64,000 nt of DNA from Paenibacillus cymbidii (lineage in GTDB: Bacteria > Bacillota > Bacilli > Paenibacillales > NBRC-103111): positions 434,001-498,000 of the forward strand of contig NZ_SHLX01000001.1 of NCBI RefSeq assembly GCF_004764705.1. Direction: 5' to 3'. The first letter of the stretch is position 1; each line of letters starts with the position of its first letter. The translations under genes and the position numbers were made by a program. Shown piece after piece: positions 1 through 7,447 of this stretch. The notes beneath the pieces are model-generated. The model did no database searches, was not told the DNA's origin, and saw nothing but the letters and a program-made list of their open reading frames with translations.

Positions 1-26
1 GAATCGGCGGAAGCGGGGAAACTACA

Positions 27-239
27 GTGGCGGGAAAAGGGAAAGCGAACGCGAAAAAAAATCATTTGTCGCAGCTCGACCGCAATCAATTCAATATGAA
101 AATCGTTACGTCGGACGTTTGCGAAGTGTGCAAACAACAGTGCAAACGCGGTATCGCCTACATGGACAAGATGAGCGGGCAAGGCGCAATCGGGTTTGGC
201 GTGCCCTGTGTGCTAACGCGCGGCAAAGCCTATAAATAA
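27..239 (+). CDS. Hypothetical small basic Cys-containing protein
   Basis: A 70-residue protein read from a GTG codon. It has a lysine/asparagine-rich N-terminus (about residues 2-12), a CEVCKQQC cluster near residues 32-39 that could bind a metal, and a fourth cysteine near residue 61. I do not recognise a family. The frame is open back to the window edge, so the true start could lie upstream, but the sequence MAGKGKANAKK looks like a natural N-terminus and a GGGGAA stretch lies 9-10 bases before the GTG. It stands alone, with about 85 bp before the next gene. Confidence 0.6.
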   Translation: MAGKGKANAKKNHLSQLDRNQFNMKIVTSDVCEVCKQQCKRGIAYMDKMSGQGAIGFGVPCVLTRGKAYK

Positions 240-259
240 TGCAAACGGCTGTCGCAACT

Positions 260-276
260 CTTGAAACGGTTTCGAG
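260..276. promoter_or_regulatory. Inverted repeat upstream of the stalk-domain gene
   Basis: CTTGAAAC-G-GTTTCGAG is an inverted repeat with 7 of 8 arm pairs matching. A TATAAA (277-282) follows at once, and the ATG of the next gene lies about 48 bp downstream. The position fits an operator or the promoter itself, but I cannot name the regulator. It does not fit the cre consensus. Confidence 0.3.
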
Positions 277-323
277 TATAAAGAGACATAAACATTCGAA
301 ACCTTACTGGAGGTCAGTTGACG

Positions 324-938
324 ATGAAAGCCAAACGATTGCTGCTGCTCATAACGATTTTCTCCACGGTGTTTGCCGCGTCTGTATACGCGGATTCGCT
401 CTGGGGGTCATATGAGGGGTATCCCATCGTCAAAGTAAAAGCGAACGACAGCGATGTTACTATAGAAGGCAGTTCCGCCCCGGCATTCGTCATCAACGGC
501 AGCACGGTGCTGCCGATTCGTCCGATTGCCGATGCCATGGGCGCCGCGATCAAGTGGGACAGTGCCACCAAGACCGCGAGCTTGTACAAGCCCAACGTAC
601 ATATCATTACGGCAACGAAAGTAAGCAAAGACGGCAAGTCGATCGACGGCACCTTCAGCAAGGTGACGAAAGGAGATACGATTTCGTTCGCCGCCAACGT
701 GCAGGTCGACAATTTCAAAGGCGGCTTCACGAATTTCCGCATTTCGGTCAACGATCCGTTCGGCGAGCCGGTCGATTCGATCGACGTGCCGATGGGCGAC
801 GCGGCGGACAACTTCTGGTTCACCGCATCGTTTAAAGTAAAGTTTGCCTATGCGGGCAATTACGTAGTAAAATTTTGTTTGCCCGGCGATGACGGCAATT
901 ACACGCCGATCGCGACAAAAACAATCATTTCGGAATAA
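324..938 (+). CDS. Secreted copper amine oxidase N-terminal (stalk) domain protein
   Basis: A 204-residue exported protein. Residues 1-23 form a signal peptide (MKAKR, a hydrophobic core, ...SVYA then DS). The central part carries the stalk-domain pattern FVINGSTVLPIRPIADAMGA followed by IKWDSATKTA, typical of 'copper amine oxidase N-terminal domain' proteins that are abundant in Paenibacillus. The C-terminal half (about 105-204) is probably a beta-sandwich. No enzymatic domain is attached, so it is likely a cell-surface or extracellular protein and not an oxidase. The ATG at 324 sits 9-10 bases after GGAGGT (309-314); the in-frame TTG at 318 is too close to that site. Confidence 0.75.
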   Translation: MKAKRLLLLITIFSTVFAASVYADSLWGSYEGYPIVKVKANDSDVTIEGSSAPAFVINGSTVLPIRPIADAMGAAIKWDSATKTASLYKPNVHIITATKVSKDGKSIDGTFSKVTKGDTISFAANVQVDNFKGGFTNFRISVNDPFGEPVDSIDVPMGDAADNFWFTASFKVKFAYAGNYVVKFCLPGDDGNYTPIATKTIISE

Positions 939-957
939 GACGAATAGGTGGAGTGGC

Positions 958-1449
958 ATGAAGTTGCAGCAACGCACCATCGAGTTGCTCACGGCGGAGC
1001 AAACGCCGGACGAAAGACAGGAATTGGCATCCCGGTTGTTGAACGGCGGTTATTCCCAGTTCAGCTCGCTGCTGACGGATTTGAAGCAGGAAATCATGAG
1101 TTGCGAAGAGAATCGGTTGGAATACGTACGGATCTTGCTGCGCCAAGCTCGCGAACTTGTACCCGAACCCGTGCTCATCAGTCCGTCGTGGGAGCGGATT
1201 TGGGACGAATACGATGCGGTATTGCGAGTGAAAGAAGAAGTGCTGCGGGAAATTGCGCCGGAGCGCAGAGACGGGGAATGGCAGATTATTATGGACAACC
1301 CGTTTACGAACGAAGGCATTTCCTGTTATCCGTCGCTGTCGTTCATCGAAGCAGCTTATTTATACGCCTACTTCCGCAAAGACCTGAAGAAAACGGAATA
1401 CATCCGGCTGCAGAAGATTGACACGCTTATCATGACGCAAGGCTCCTGA
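958..1449 (+). CDS. Conserved hypothetical protein
   Basis: A 163-residue soluble, acidic and helical protein beginning MKLQQRTIELL. No signal peptide or membrane segment is visible and I recognise no family. The ATG at 958 follows AGGTGGAG (947-954) and lies 19 bp after the stalk-protein stop, so the two genes are probably co-transcribed. The frame is open upstream to 889 but that part overlaps the preceding gene and lacks a ribosome site. A Rho-independent terminator follows directly. Confidence 0.6.
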   Translation: MKLQQRTIELLTAEQTPDERQELASRLLNGGYSQFSSLLTDLKQEIMSCEENRLEYVRILLRQARELVPEPVLISPSWERIWDEYDAVLRVKEEVLREIAPERRDGEWQIIMDNPFTNEGISCYPSLSFIEAAYLYAYFRKDLKKTEYIRLQKIDTLIMTQGS

Positions 1450-1461
1450 CTTCGATGCAGA

Positions 1462-1486
1462 AACCCCACTTTGTGGGGTTGTTTTG
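1462..1486 (+). terminator. Intrinsic terminator
   Basis: AACCCCAC-TTT-GTGGGGTT hairpin followed by GTTTTG, 12 bp after the stop at 1449. It closes the 324-1449 transcription unit. Confidence 0.8.
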
Positions 1487-1578
1487 TGATTCGCTTCGGC
1501 TGATTGACCTCCCACGCGCGGCATGATACCATACGAGGGAACGGCACTACTATGAAGCGAAAGAAAAGAGGGGTAAAC

Positions 1579-1902
1579 GTGCATAATCACGACGACGGCT
1601 GCGGCTGCGGACATGACCACGATCACGATCATGAGCACGAAGACGACGTATTTCTGGTGACGGATGCGGACGGCATCGAACGCGAGATGGTGATGGTATA
1701 TACGTTTGAGTCGAAGGAACAAGGATATGCGGTGCTGATCGACCGCAACGATCCGGAGGCGGACGGCGTTATTTTCCGCATCGAGGAAGAGAACGACGAA
1801 GCGTATCTGGTGACGATCGAAGACGATGAAGAGTGGGACCGCGTCGTAGCGATTTACAACGAAATTGCGGCATCGGAAACGGATTCGGAAGCAAAAGCAT
1901 AA
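1579..1902 (+). CDS. DUF1292 family protein with His-rich N-terminus
   Basis: A 107-residue acidic protein from the GTG at 1579, which sits 5 bases after GAGGGG (1568-1573). An alternative in-frame ATG at 1552 has GAGGGA at 1535-1540. Residues 2-22 are packed with His, Asp and Cys (CGCGHDHDHDHEHE), a likely metal-binding tail. The rest has the DUF1292 pattern: DVFLVTDADG, then FE..EQGYAVLI, then DGVIFRIEEE, ending with a W-D-R-V core. In Firmicutes DUF1292 proteins are usually linked to yrrK/yrzB; here the gene stands alone. Function unknown. Confidence 0.75.
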   Translation: MHNHDDGCGCGHDHDHDHEHEDDVFLVTDADGIEREMVMVYTFESKEQGYAVLIDRNDPEADGVIFRIEEENDEAYLVTIEDDEEWDRVVAIYNEIAASETDSEAKA

Positions 1903-1926
1903 TTCCCGGTTTATTGCAAGCGATAA

Positions 1927-1966
1927 CCGAGAGCGTTCCCGCCAAGGAATGCGCTCGGTTTTTTTG
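1927..1966 (+). terminator. Intrinsic terminator
   Basis: CCGAGAGCGTTCC pairs with GGAATGCGCTCGG, followed by TTTTTTT, 25 bp after the DUF1292 gene. It insulates that gene from the Fur-controlled promoter immediately downstream. Confidence 0.9.
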
Positions 1967-1981
1967 CGCGAAAAAAAAAGG

Positions 1982-2030
1982 TTGACGGAGATGGAAAACG
2001 TTTCTATAATGACAATGATAATCATTATCA
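1982..2030 (+). promoter_or_regulatory. Sigma-A promoter overlapped by a Fur box
   Basis: -35 TTGACG (1982-1987), 17 bp, -10 TATAAT (2005-2010). Directly after it, TGATAAT-C-ATTATCA (2016-2030) is a perfect 7-1-7 Fur box covering the start of transcription, and an additional upstream half-site is present (TGACAAT, 2010-2016). The first siderophore operon (2060-5147) should be repressed by Fur when iron is plentiful. Confidence 0.92.
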
Positions 2031-2059
2031 AATAATGCATATATAAGGAGAGTCAAGAA

Positions 2060-3094
2060 ATGACCCGTATTCGCACTGTATTCGTTTCGCTGTTCGCAGG
2101 CTTGATCGTTTTGGCGATCAGCGCATGCGGATCGAACAACAATCAGGCGGCACAAGGCGCCTCCCCGGCTGCGGCAATCCCTTCCGCCAGCGTTGCGCCA
2201 ACCGCTTCGCCGTCGGTTCAGCCAAGCGCCAGCGCATCGGCCGCTCCGGCGAAACGAACGATCACTCACGCGCTGGGCCAAACGGAGGTTCCTGCCAAAG
2301 TGAGCCGCGTGGCGTCGTTGACGCCGCATTTTGCCGACCATCTCGTAGCGCTCGGCATTACGCCGATCGCCTCCGTATCGCGCGAAGCGGGCGACTTCGA
2401 ACCGTATTTGGCGGCACAGCTGAAAGGGACCGAATCGCTTGGCCAGCAGTCCGCCCCGAGCCTGGAGAAGCTGGTCACACTCAAGCCGGATTTGATTCTG
2501 GCCGTTGAGAAGGACCATTCGAAGGCGTATGAAACGCTGCAGAAGACGGCGCCGACTCTGATTTTTACGGACAAGGAGATGGAGCAGGACTGGGCGGGAG
2601 TATTCCTTAAAGTAGCGGCCGCCGTCGGCAAAAAAGACGAAGGCAAAGCGAAGCTGAAGGCGTTCGAAGATCGCACGAAGGCGCTGAAGGAGAAGCTGGC
2701 CGCCAAGCTGGGCAACGAGACAGTCGTTTTCTTCAAAATGACCGACAAAGACGCGCGGGTGCTGAGCAAGAACAGCCCGCTCGGCAAAATCGCGTATGAG
2801 CAACTCGGCCTGAAGGCGCCGCAAGGATTGCCTGACGGCGAAGGCGAAATCAAGATTGCGATCGAAAAGCTGCCGGAAATGAACCCGGATCATATTTTCG
2901 TGATGGATGTGAACGTACCGGATTACGTCGACAAATTGAATGAGGCAATGAAGACGCCAATCTGGCAAAGCCTGAACGCCGTTAAAAACAAGCACGTCTA
3001 CATGGTGCCGCTGCGCGCGACGAAAACCGGCTTTGGGCTTGTGATGCATGGTTTGTTCGTCGACGAAGTGCAGAAAGCTTTGCTCGGACAATGA
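2060..3094 (+). CDS. Iron-siderophore ABC transporter, substrate-binding lipoprotein
   Basis: A 344-residue FecB/FhuD-type periplasmic-binding family protein anchored as a lipoprotein. The signal peptide ends in the lipobox ISAC with Cys23. A low-complexity Ala/Ser/Pro linker follows (about 30-68), then the binding fold with the VASLTPHFADHLVALG start, a PSLEKLVTLKPDLIL segment and the C-terminal LNAVKNKHVYMVP stretch typical of the family. AAGGAG (2045-2050) precedes the ATG. Its stop overlaps the first permease by ATGA. Fur box upstream. The exact siderophore cannot be read from sequence. Confidence 0.9.
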   Translation: MTRIRTVFVSLFAGLIVLAISACGSNNNQAAQGASPAAAIPSASVAPTASPSVQPSASASAAPAKRTITHALGQTEVPAKVSRVASLTPHFADHLVALGITPIASVSREAGDFEPYLAAQLKGTESLGQQSAPSLEKLVTLKPDLILAVEKDHSKAYETLQKTAPTLIFTDKEMEQDWAGVFLKVAAAVGKKDEGKAKLKAFEDRTKALKEKLAAKLGNETVVFFKMTDKDARVLSKNSPLGKIAYEQLGLKAPQGLPDGEGEIKIAIEKLPEMNPDHIFVMDVNVPDYVDKLNEAMKTPIWQSLNAVKNKHVYMVPLRATKTGFGLVMHGLFVDEVQKALLGQ

Positions 3095-4155
3095 CAGGTT
3101 CTCCCCTGATGCCAACAGCGCGGCCCGCGGCCGCGCAATCCCGCAAAGGAAGGCTGCGCCCATCCTTTTTGCTTTGCCTGGCTTTGGCCGGAACGCTTGT
3201 CCTCTTGGCCGTATCCGTTTCCACCGGCGCCGCATCCATTCCGCTGTCGACTGTAATCGACGCGTTGTTCGACTACGATGGCGCATCGGTTCAGCATTAC
3301 ACCATCCTGTCGGTGCGGCTGCCCCGCGCGATCGTTGCCATTGCCGTCGGCAGCGCACTGGCCGTCTCCGGCGCCATCATGCAGGGGATTACGCGCAATC
3401 CGCTGGCCAGTCCGGGCATTATGGGCGTATCCGCCGGATCGGCCTTTGCGGTTGTGGTTGCCTTTGTCTGGTGGCCGGTGTTATCGTATCACGCGATGAT
3501 CGTCGTTTCGATGAGCGGTGCGGCCATTGGGGCCGCCATCGTTTACGGAGCGGGGGCGCTGGCGGCGCACCTTGGGTCGGCCCAATATGCGCGGGTGAAG
3601 CTGGCGCTTGCAGGGGCGGCGGTAAGCGCATTGTTCGGCGCCTTGTCGGAAGGCATCCAGCTTTACTTCGGGATCGCCCAGGACACGATGTTCTGGTACG
3701 CGGCCGGCATATCCGGCGTCAAATGGGCGCAGGTGCAAACGATACTGCCCTGGTTGGCGGCCGGGATGGCGGTTGCCATGCTGCTGTCCGGGAGCATTAC
3801 GCTGCTTGGTTTGGGCGAAGACACCGCGGCAGGCCTCGGCTTGCGGGTGAGGCGAACGAAGCTGCTCGGCGCGCTGGCCGTATTTGCGCTGACCGGATCG
3901 GCCGTGGCGATTGCCGGTCCGATCGGCTTCATCGGCCTTGTCGTGCCGCATTTGACGCGATTCCTTGTCGGCATCGACTATCGTTGGGTCATACCCTGCT
4001 CCGCGGTGCTTGGCGGCTTGCTGCTGCTTGCCGCCGATACTGCGGCCAGGCTGGTCAATCCGCCGCAAGAAACTCCGGTCGGCGTGTTGACCGCGCTGAT
4101 CGGCGTGCCCTTCTTTCTGTATTTGGCCAGGAGGGAGGGGAAGGGGCTGTTATGA
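3091..4155 (+). CDS. FecCD-family siderophore permease 1
   Basis: A 354-residue inner-membrane permease of the BtuC/FecCD family with about ten membrane helices. Family signatures: ILSVRLPRAIVAIAVG, then SGAIMQGITRNPLASPGIMG, a GLGEDTAAGLG coupling segment, GPIGFIGLVVPHLTR and the C-terminal NPPQETPVGVLTALIGVPFF. A basic N-terminal extension of about 25 residues precedes the first helix. It overlaps the binding protein stop (3091-3094) and the second permease (4152-4155), both as ATGA, implying translational coupling. It should form the membrane channel as a heterodimer with the next product. Confidence 0.93.
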   Translation: MTGSPLMPTARPAAAQSRKGRLRPSFLLCLALAGTLVLLAVSVSTGAASIPLSTVIDALFDYDGASVQHYTILSVRLPRAIVAIAVGSALAVSGAIMQGITRNPLASPGIMGVSAGSAFAVVVAFVWWPVLSYHAMIVVSMSGAAIGAAIVYGAGALAAHLGSAQYARVKLALAGAAVSALFGALSEGIQLYFGIAQDTMFWYAAGISGVKWAQVQTILPWLAAGMAVAMLLSGSITLLGLGEDTAAGLGLRVRRTKLLGALAVFALTGSAVAIAGPIGFIGLVVPHLTRFLVGIDYRWVIPCSAVLGGLLLLAADTAARLVNPPQETPVGVLTALIGVPFFLYLARREGKGLL

Positions 4156-5147
4156 GACGGTTACCTAAGCATCGGTTATGGGTGGTGCTGGGGCTGCTGC
4201 TGGTTGCCGACGGACTGTTCGCCGTCCATTCGGGGCCGGTCGGCTTGCGTCCTGCCGAGACGATGCGCACCTTGTTTGGCTACGGTTCGCCCGATGCGGA
4301 GCTTATCCTGTTCGATATCCGTCTGCCCCGGATCGTTCTTGCCATGTTGGTCGGCGCCGGTTTGGCCGTGGCGGGCGCGATCATGCAAGGCATCTCGCGC
4401 AACGCACTGGCCGATCCCGGCATTCTTGGCGTCAACGCCGGCGCCGGCCTTGCGGTTGTGCTTTATGTCGCGTATTTCTACGGCAAGCTGCAATACGCGC
4501 CCGTCTACGCATTGCCCGCAGTGGCGTTCGTCGGCGCGGCGTTTGCGGCTGCGCTGGTCGTTGCGCTGGCCCATCGCAATGGCGCGGTCGTGCCGATGCG
4601 GCTGCTGCTGGTCGGCATCGCCTTGACGGCCGGAATCGGCGCGGCCATGCTGTTTTTGACTTATCGCATGAATGCCTATAATTATACCTTTGTCAAAGTA
4701 TGGATGACGGGCAGCATTTGGGGCACCAACTGGACGTACGTGCGAGCCATCGCCGTCTGGATTGCCGTGCTGCTGCCGCTGGCCGTGCTTCGCGGGTACC
4801 GGATCAACCTGCTGACGCTCGGAGAACAAACTGCCGCCGGTCTGGGCATGCCCGTACGGCGCGAACGGGTGCTCCTGTTGGCAATTGCCGTCGGTTTGGC
4901 CGGTTCCTGCGTCGCTGTCGCCGGAAGCATCGGCTTCGTTGGTCTGCTCGCTCCCCATTGGGCGCGCATGGCGTGCCGCGCCGACTATCGGGCGTTGCTG
5001 CCGGCATCCGCGCTGGCCGGCGCGATTCTGGTGCTGCTGGCCGACACGATCGGCCGAACGATCGCACAGCCGGTGGAAATTCCGGTCGGCGTTGTAGTGG
5101 CGGCCATCGGCGCGCCGTATTTCCTGTTCGTGCTGATGCGCAAATAA
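4152..5147 (+). CDS. FecCD-family siderophore permease 2
   Basis: A 331-residue partner permease starting at the ATG of the ATGA overlap. It has the same family signatures: FDIRLPRIVLAMLVG, GAIMQGISRNALADPGILG, LGEQTAAGLGMPVRRER, GSIGFVGLLAPHWAR and the C-terminal VEIPVGVVVAAIGAPYF. No ATP-binding subunit gene follows: the next gene is on the opposite strand. The operon therefore needs an ATPase from elsewhere, as FeuABC uses YusV in B. subtilis. Confidence 0.93.
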   Translation: MRRLPKHRLWVVLGLLLVADGLFAVHSGPVGLRPAETMRTLFGYGSPDAELILFDIRLPRIVLAMLVGAGLAVAGAIMQGISRNALADPGILGVNAGAGLAVVLYVAYFYGKLQYAPVYALPAVAFVGAAFAAALVVALAHRNGAVVPMRLLLVGIALTAGIGAAMLFLTYRMNAYNYTFVKVWMTGSIWGTNWTYVRAIAVWIAVLLPLAVLRGYRINLLTLGEQTAAGLGMPVRRERVLLLAIAVGLAGSCVAVAGSIGFVGLLAPHWARMACRADYRALLPASALAGAILVLLADTIGRTIAQPVEIPVGVVVAAIGAPYFLFVLMRK

Positions 5148-5190
5148 CGGGGAGAACGCCACATGCAAGCGGTGCGAGCGGCTGGCGAAT

Positions 5191-5232
5191 AAAAAACCCC
5201 CGGCACCACCGCAGGCGGCGGGGGACCGGGGG
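5191..5232 (-). terminator. Terminator between convergent genes
   Basis: CCCCCGG (5197-5203) pairs with CCGGGGG (5226-5232) around a GC-rich inner stem. On the minus strand the hairpin ends in TTTTTT (5196-5191), so it is best oriented for the DUF1885 gene; it may also stop the permease transcript. Confidence 0.8.
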
Positions 5233-5243
5233 AAACGCGAGCG

Positions 5244-5663
5244 TTATTTGCGCGGGTTGAAGTACATGACCCGGCCGTTGAACAGATGAAGCTCGGCTTG
5301 CAGCTGTTTGCCGAGGTGTTTGCAATACTCGTTGGCCTTCGCCTTGTCGCCGTGTGTGGAGCCATCCGGCAGCACGACCTGGATATAGTGCCGCGAGGGC
5401 TCCTGGCCGTCGTCGGTGCCGACGCCGAACAAAATATAGTTGTAAAGCGGATTCGTTCCCTTCAAATAAAACCAGCGATCCTTGCCTTCCGGCTTCGATT
5501 CGAACGAATACGGAAAGCCTGCGTCGTCGTACTCCCACGACAGCTGTTTGCCGGTAAGCGCGAGCTGCTCCTGGTAATGATGAAGCCGGTCCTGCAATTC
5601 CTCCAGCGTCATGGAAGCGACGGAGGAGCCTTCTACGAATTTGATGAAAGCGCTTTGCGCCAT
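5244..5663 (-). CDS. DUF1885 family protein
   Basis: A 139-residue soluble protein from the ATG at 5663 (MAQSAFIKFVEGS). The reading frame is open to a TTG at 5702, but the ATG start has GGCAGGTG upstream and gives the usual family length. The order of conserved segments (MTLEELQDRLHHY, GFPYSF, YNYILFGVG, YIQVVLPDGSTHGDKAKANE, LQAELHLFNGRVMYF) fits DUF1885, known in Bacillus and Geobacillus with no assigned function. The family name is from memory and is moderately secure. Confidence 0.7.
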   Translation of the reverse strand: MAQSAFIKFVEGSSVASMTLEELQDRLHHYQEQLALTGKQLSWEYDDAGFPYSFESKPEGKDRWFYLKGTNPLYNYILFGVGTDDGQEPSRHYIQVVLPDGSTHGDKAKANEYCKHLGKQLQAELHLFNGRVMYFNPRK

Positions 5664-5805
5664 CGATGCGACACCTGCCCCGATATCGTTATTCTTTTCC
5701 AATCATAGCACTATCAATGGGGGATTACAACGTGGAAAGGTTCGCCGGATGTCTGGGCGCTGGCAAAACGGACCATACTAATCAAGAGACCGGCGCAAGG
5801 GCCGG

Positions 5806-7275
5806 TCACGAAATGGCGGTCGTTTCGACGATCACTTTCACTTGCTGCACGGTACGGTCTTCCGGACCTTTGACCGGCAAACCGACTTCGACATGGTCGG
5901 TAATGTAGTCGATGTTGTGCTGCGAAATCACTTCGCCCGGCAGCAGAATCGGAATGCCCGGAGGGTAGACGTAAATGAATTCGGCGATGATGCGTCCGGC
6001 CGACTGCTTGAACGGAATCACTTCCGTATCGCCGTAGAAGGCGTCCCGCGGCGAAAGCGACAGCTGCGGAATGTCCGGAATCGTGATGACCAGTTCGTTC
6101 TCCTCACGCACGTTGTGATGCTCGGCGGCGAGCGCGCGCAGCGCTTCGATCAGCGTCTCTATCGACTCGCGGGTATCGCCGGGCGTCACCAGGCACAGGA
6201 TGTTGTACATGTCGCTGAGCTCGACTTCCAGGTTGTAGCGGTCGCGCAGCCAGTTTTCGGCGTCGTAGCCGGTCAGGCCAAGCTTGCGCACATGGATGCA
6301 CACCTTGGTCGGATCGTAGTCGTACGTCGCTTCCGTGCCGAGGATGTCTTCGCCAAACGAATACAGCCCGGGAATGGCGTTGATGCTGCGGCGCGCGTGC
6401 TGGGCAAGGTCGATGGCGGTTTGCGCCAGCTCGTAGCCATTCAGCTTGAGATGCCGGCGCGCGGCATCGAGCGAAGCGAGCAGCGGATACGACGTCGAGG
6501 TTGTCGTCAGCATGCTCTGGATCGTCTGGATGCGCTTCATGTTGATGCGCGGACCCTGCACGTTCAGCACCGAGCTCTGCGTCATCGAGCCGCCGAGCTT
6601 GTGCACGCTGGTCGCCGCCATATCGGCGCCGGCCGCCATCGCCGACATCGGCAACCGGTCGTGGAAGTGGATGAGCACGCCATGCGCTTCGTCGACGAGC
6701 ACGGGAATGTCGTAGCTGTGGACGAGCTCGACGATTTCCTGCAAATGGGCGCATACGCCGTAATACGTCGGGTTAATGACGAGCACGGCCTTGGCGTCGG
6801 GGTGCTTCTCCAGCGCGCGGCGGACCGAGCTGGTCGTCACGCCGTGGTCGATGCCGAGGTTCATGTCCCGCACCGGCGACAGGAATACCGGCTTGGCGCC
6901 GGCGAAAATGATCGCGGACATGATCGACTTGTGCACGTTTCGCGGCACGATGATCTTGTCGCCTTCGGATACGACGGACAGGATCATTGTCATAATTCCG
7001 CCGCTTGTTCCCTGAATGGAAAAAAAGGTATAATCGGCATGGAATGCGTCCGCCGCCAGCTTCTGCGCTTCGGCGATCACGCCGGTCGGCTGGTGCAGAT
7101 CGTCGAGCGGTGCTATATTGATAAGATCGATGGACAACACGTTGTCGCCGACGAAGCGGCGAAATTCCGGATCCATGCCCACGCCTTTCTTGTGGCCCGG
7201 GATATGAAACTGGACAGGGCTCGCATTCGCGTGCCGGACAAGCGCATCGAACAGCGGGGCTTGTCTGTGATCCAT
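5806..7275 (-). CDS. speA: Arginine decarboxylase (Orn/Lys/Arg decarboxylase, fold III)
   Basis: A 489-residue PLP enzyme converting arginine to agmatine, the first step of polyamine synthesis in Bacillus. Length and sequence follow B. subtilis SpeA closely: PVQFHIPGHKKG near the N-terminus, FFSIQGTSGG, INPTYYGVCAHL, VDEAHGVLIHFH and the PLP-lysine motif SVHKLGGSMTQSS (near residue 220). The C-terminal domain contains SPRDAFYGDTEVIP and YPPGIPILLPGE. Lysine decarboxylase (YaaO/Cad-like) is the alternative, but the match to SpeA is better. The ATG at 7275 has AAAGGAG (7291-7285). Divergent from the MFS gene at 7448. Confidence 0.92.
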   Translation of the reverse strand: MDHRQAPLFDALVRHANASPVQFHIPGHKKGVGMDPEFRRFVGDNVLSIDLINIAPLDDLHQPTGVIAEAQKLAADAFHADYTFFSIQGTSGGIMTMILSVVSEGDKIIVPRNVHKSIMSAIIFAGAKPVFLSPVRDMNLGIDHGVTTSSVRRALEKHPDAKAVLVINPTYYGVCAHLQEIVELVHSYDIPVLVDEAHGVLIHFHDRLPMSAMAAGADMAATSVHKLGGSMTQSSVLNVQGPRINMKRIQTIQSMLTTTSTSYPLLASLDAARRHLKLNGYELAQTAIDLAQHARRSINAIPGLYSFGEDILGTEATYDYDPTKVCIHVRKLGLTGYDAENWLRDRYNLEVELSDMYNILCLVTPGDTRESIETLIEALRALAAEHHNVREENELVITIPDIPQLSLSPRDAFYGDTEVIPFKQSAGRIIAEFIYVYPPGIPILLPGEVISQHNIDYITDHVEVGLPVKGPEDRTVQQVKVIVETTAIS

Positions 7276-7344
7276 CAGACATCTCTCCTTTACTCGCGTT
7301 TGGCCTGAAATCGACCAGAATAGGCAAAATTCGCAAACAAGCTG

Positions 7345-7372
7345 AGTATAGCAGAAAAAGGGGGGGATGCAA
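7345..7372 (-). promoter_or_regulatory. speA promoter
   Basis: On the minus strand, TTGCAT (7372-7367), 16 bp, TATACT (7350-7345), about 70 bp before the speA start. A short inverted repeat (GATGCAA ... TTGCATC, about 7366-7387) overlaps the -35 and could bind a regulator. Confidence 0.65.
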
Positions 7373-7447
7373 GTTAATTTTTTGCATCTCCGGCCGTTCC
7401 TACGCATGCTCGGCAGCTTTTTTTTCCACAACAGATGGCGGTGAAAC

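Noticed and set aside
1993..2007. cre (catabolite) site GGAAAACGTTTC
   Set aside because: Spacing does not fit the cre consensus; it lies between -35 and -10 of a Fur promoter and is probably chance.
3048..5147. A single 699-codon open frame through both permease genes
   Set aside because: The first part is the off-frame of permease 1; permease 2 begins at the ATGA overlap at 4152 and has the family length from there.
5788..5807. Terminator GACCGGC-GCAAGG-GCCGGTC after speA
   Set aside because: The hairpin overlaps the speA stop codon and has no U-tract, so I left it out as a supported terminator.
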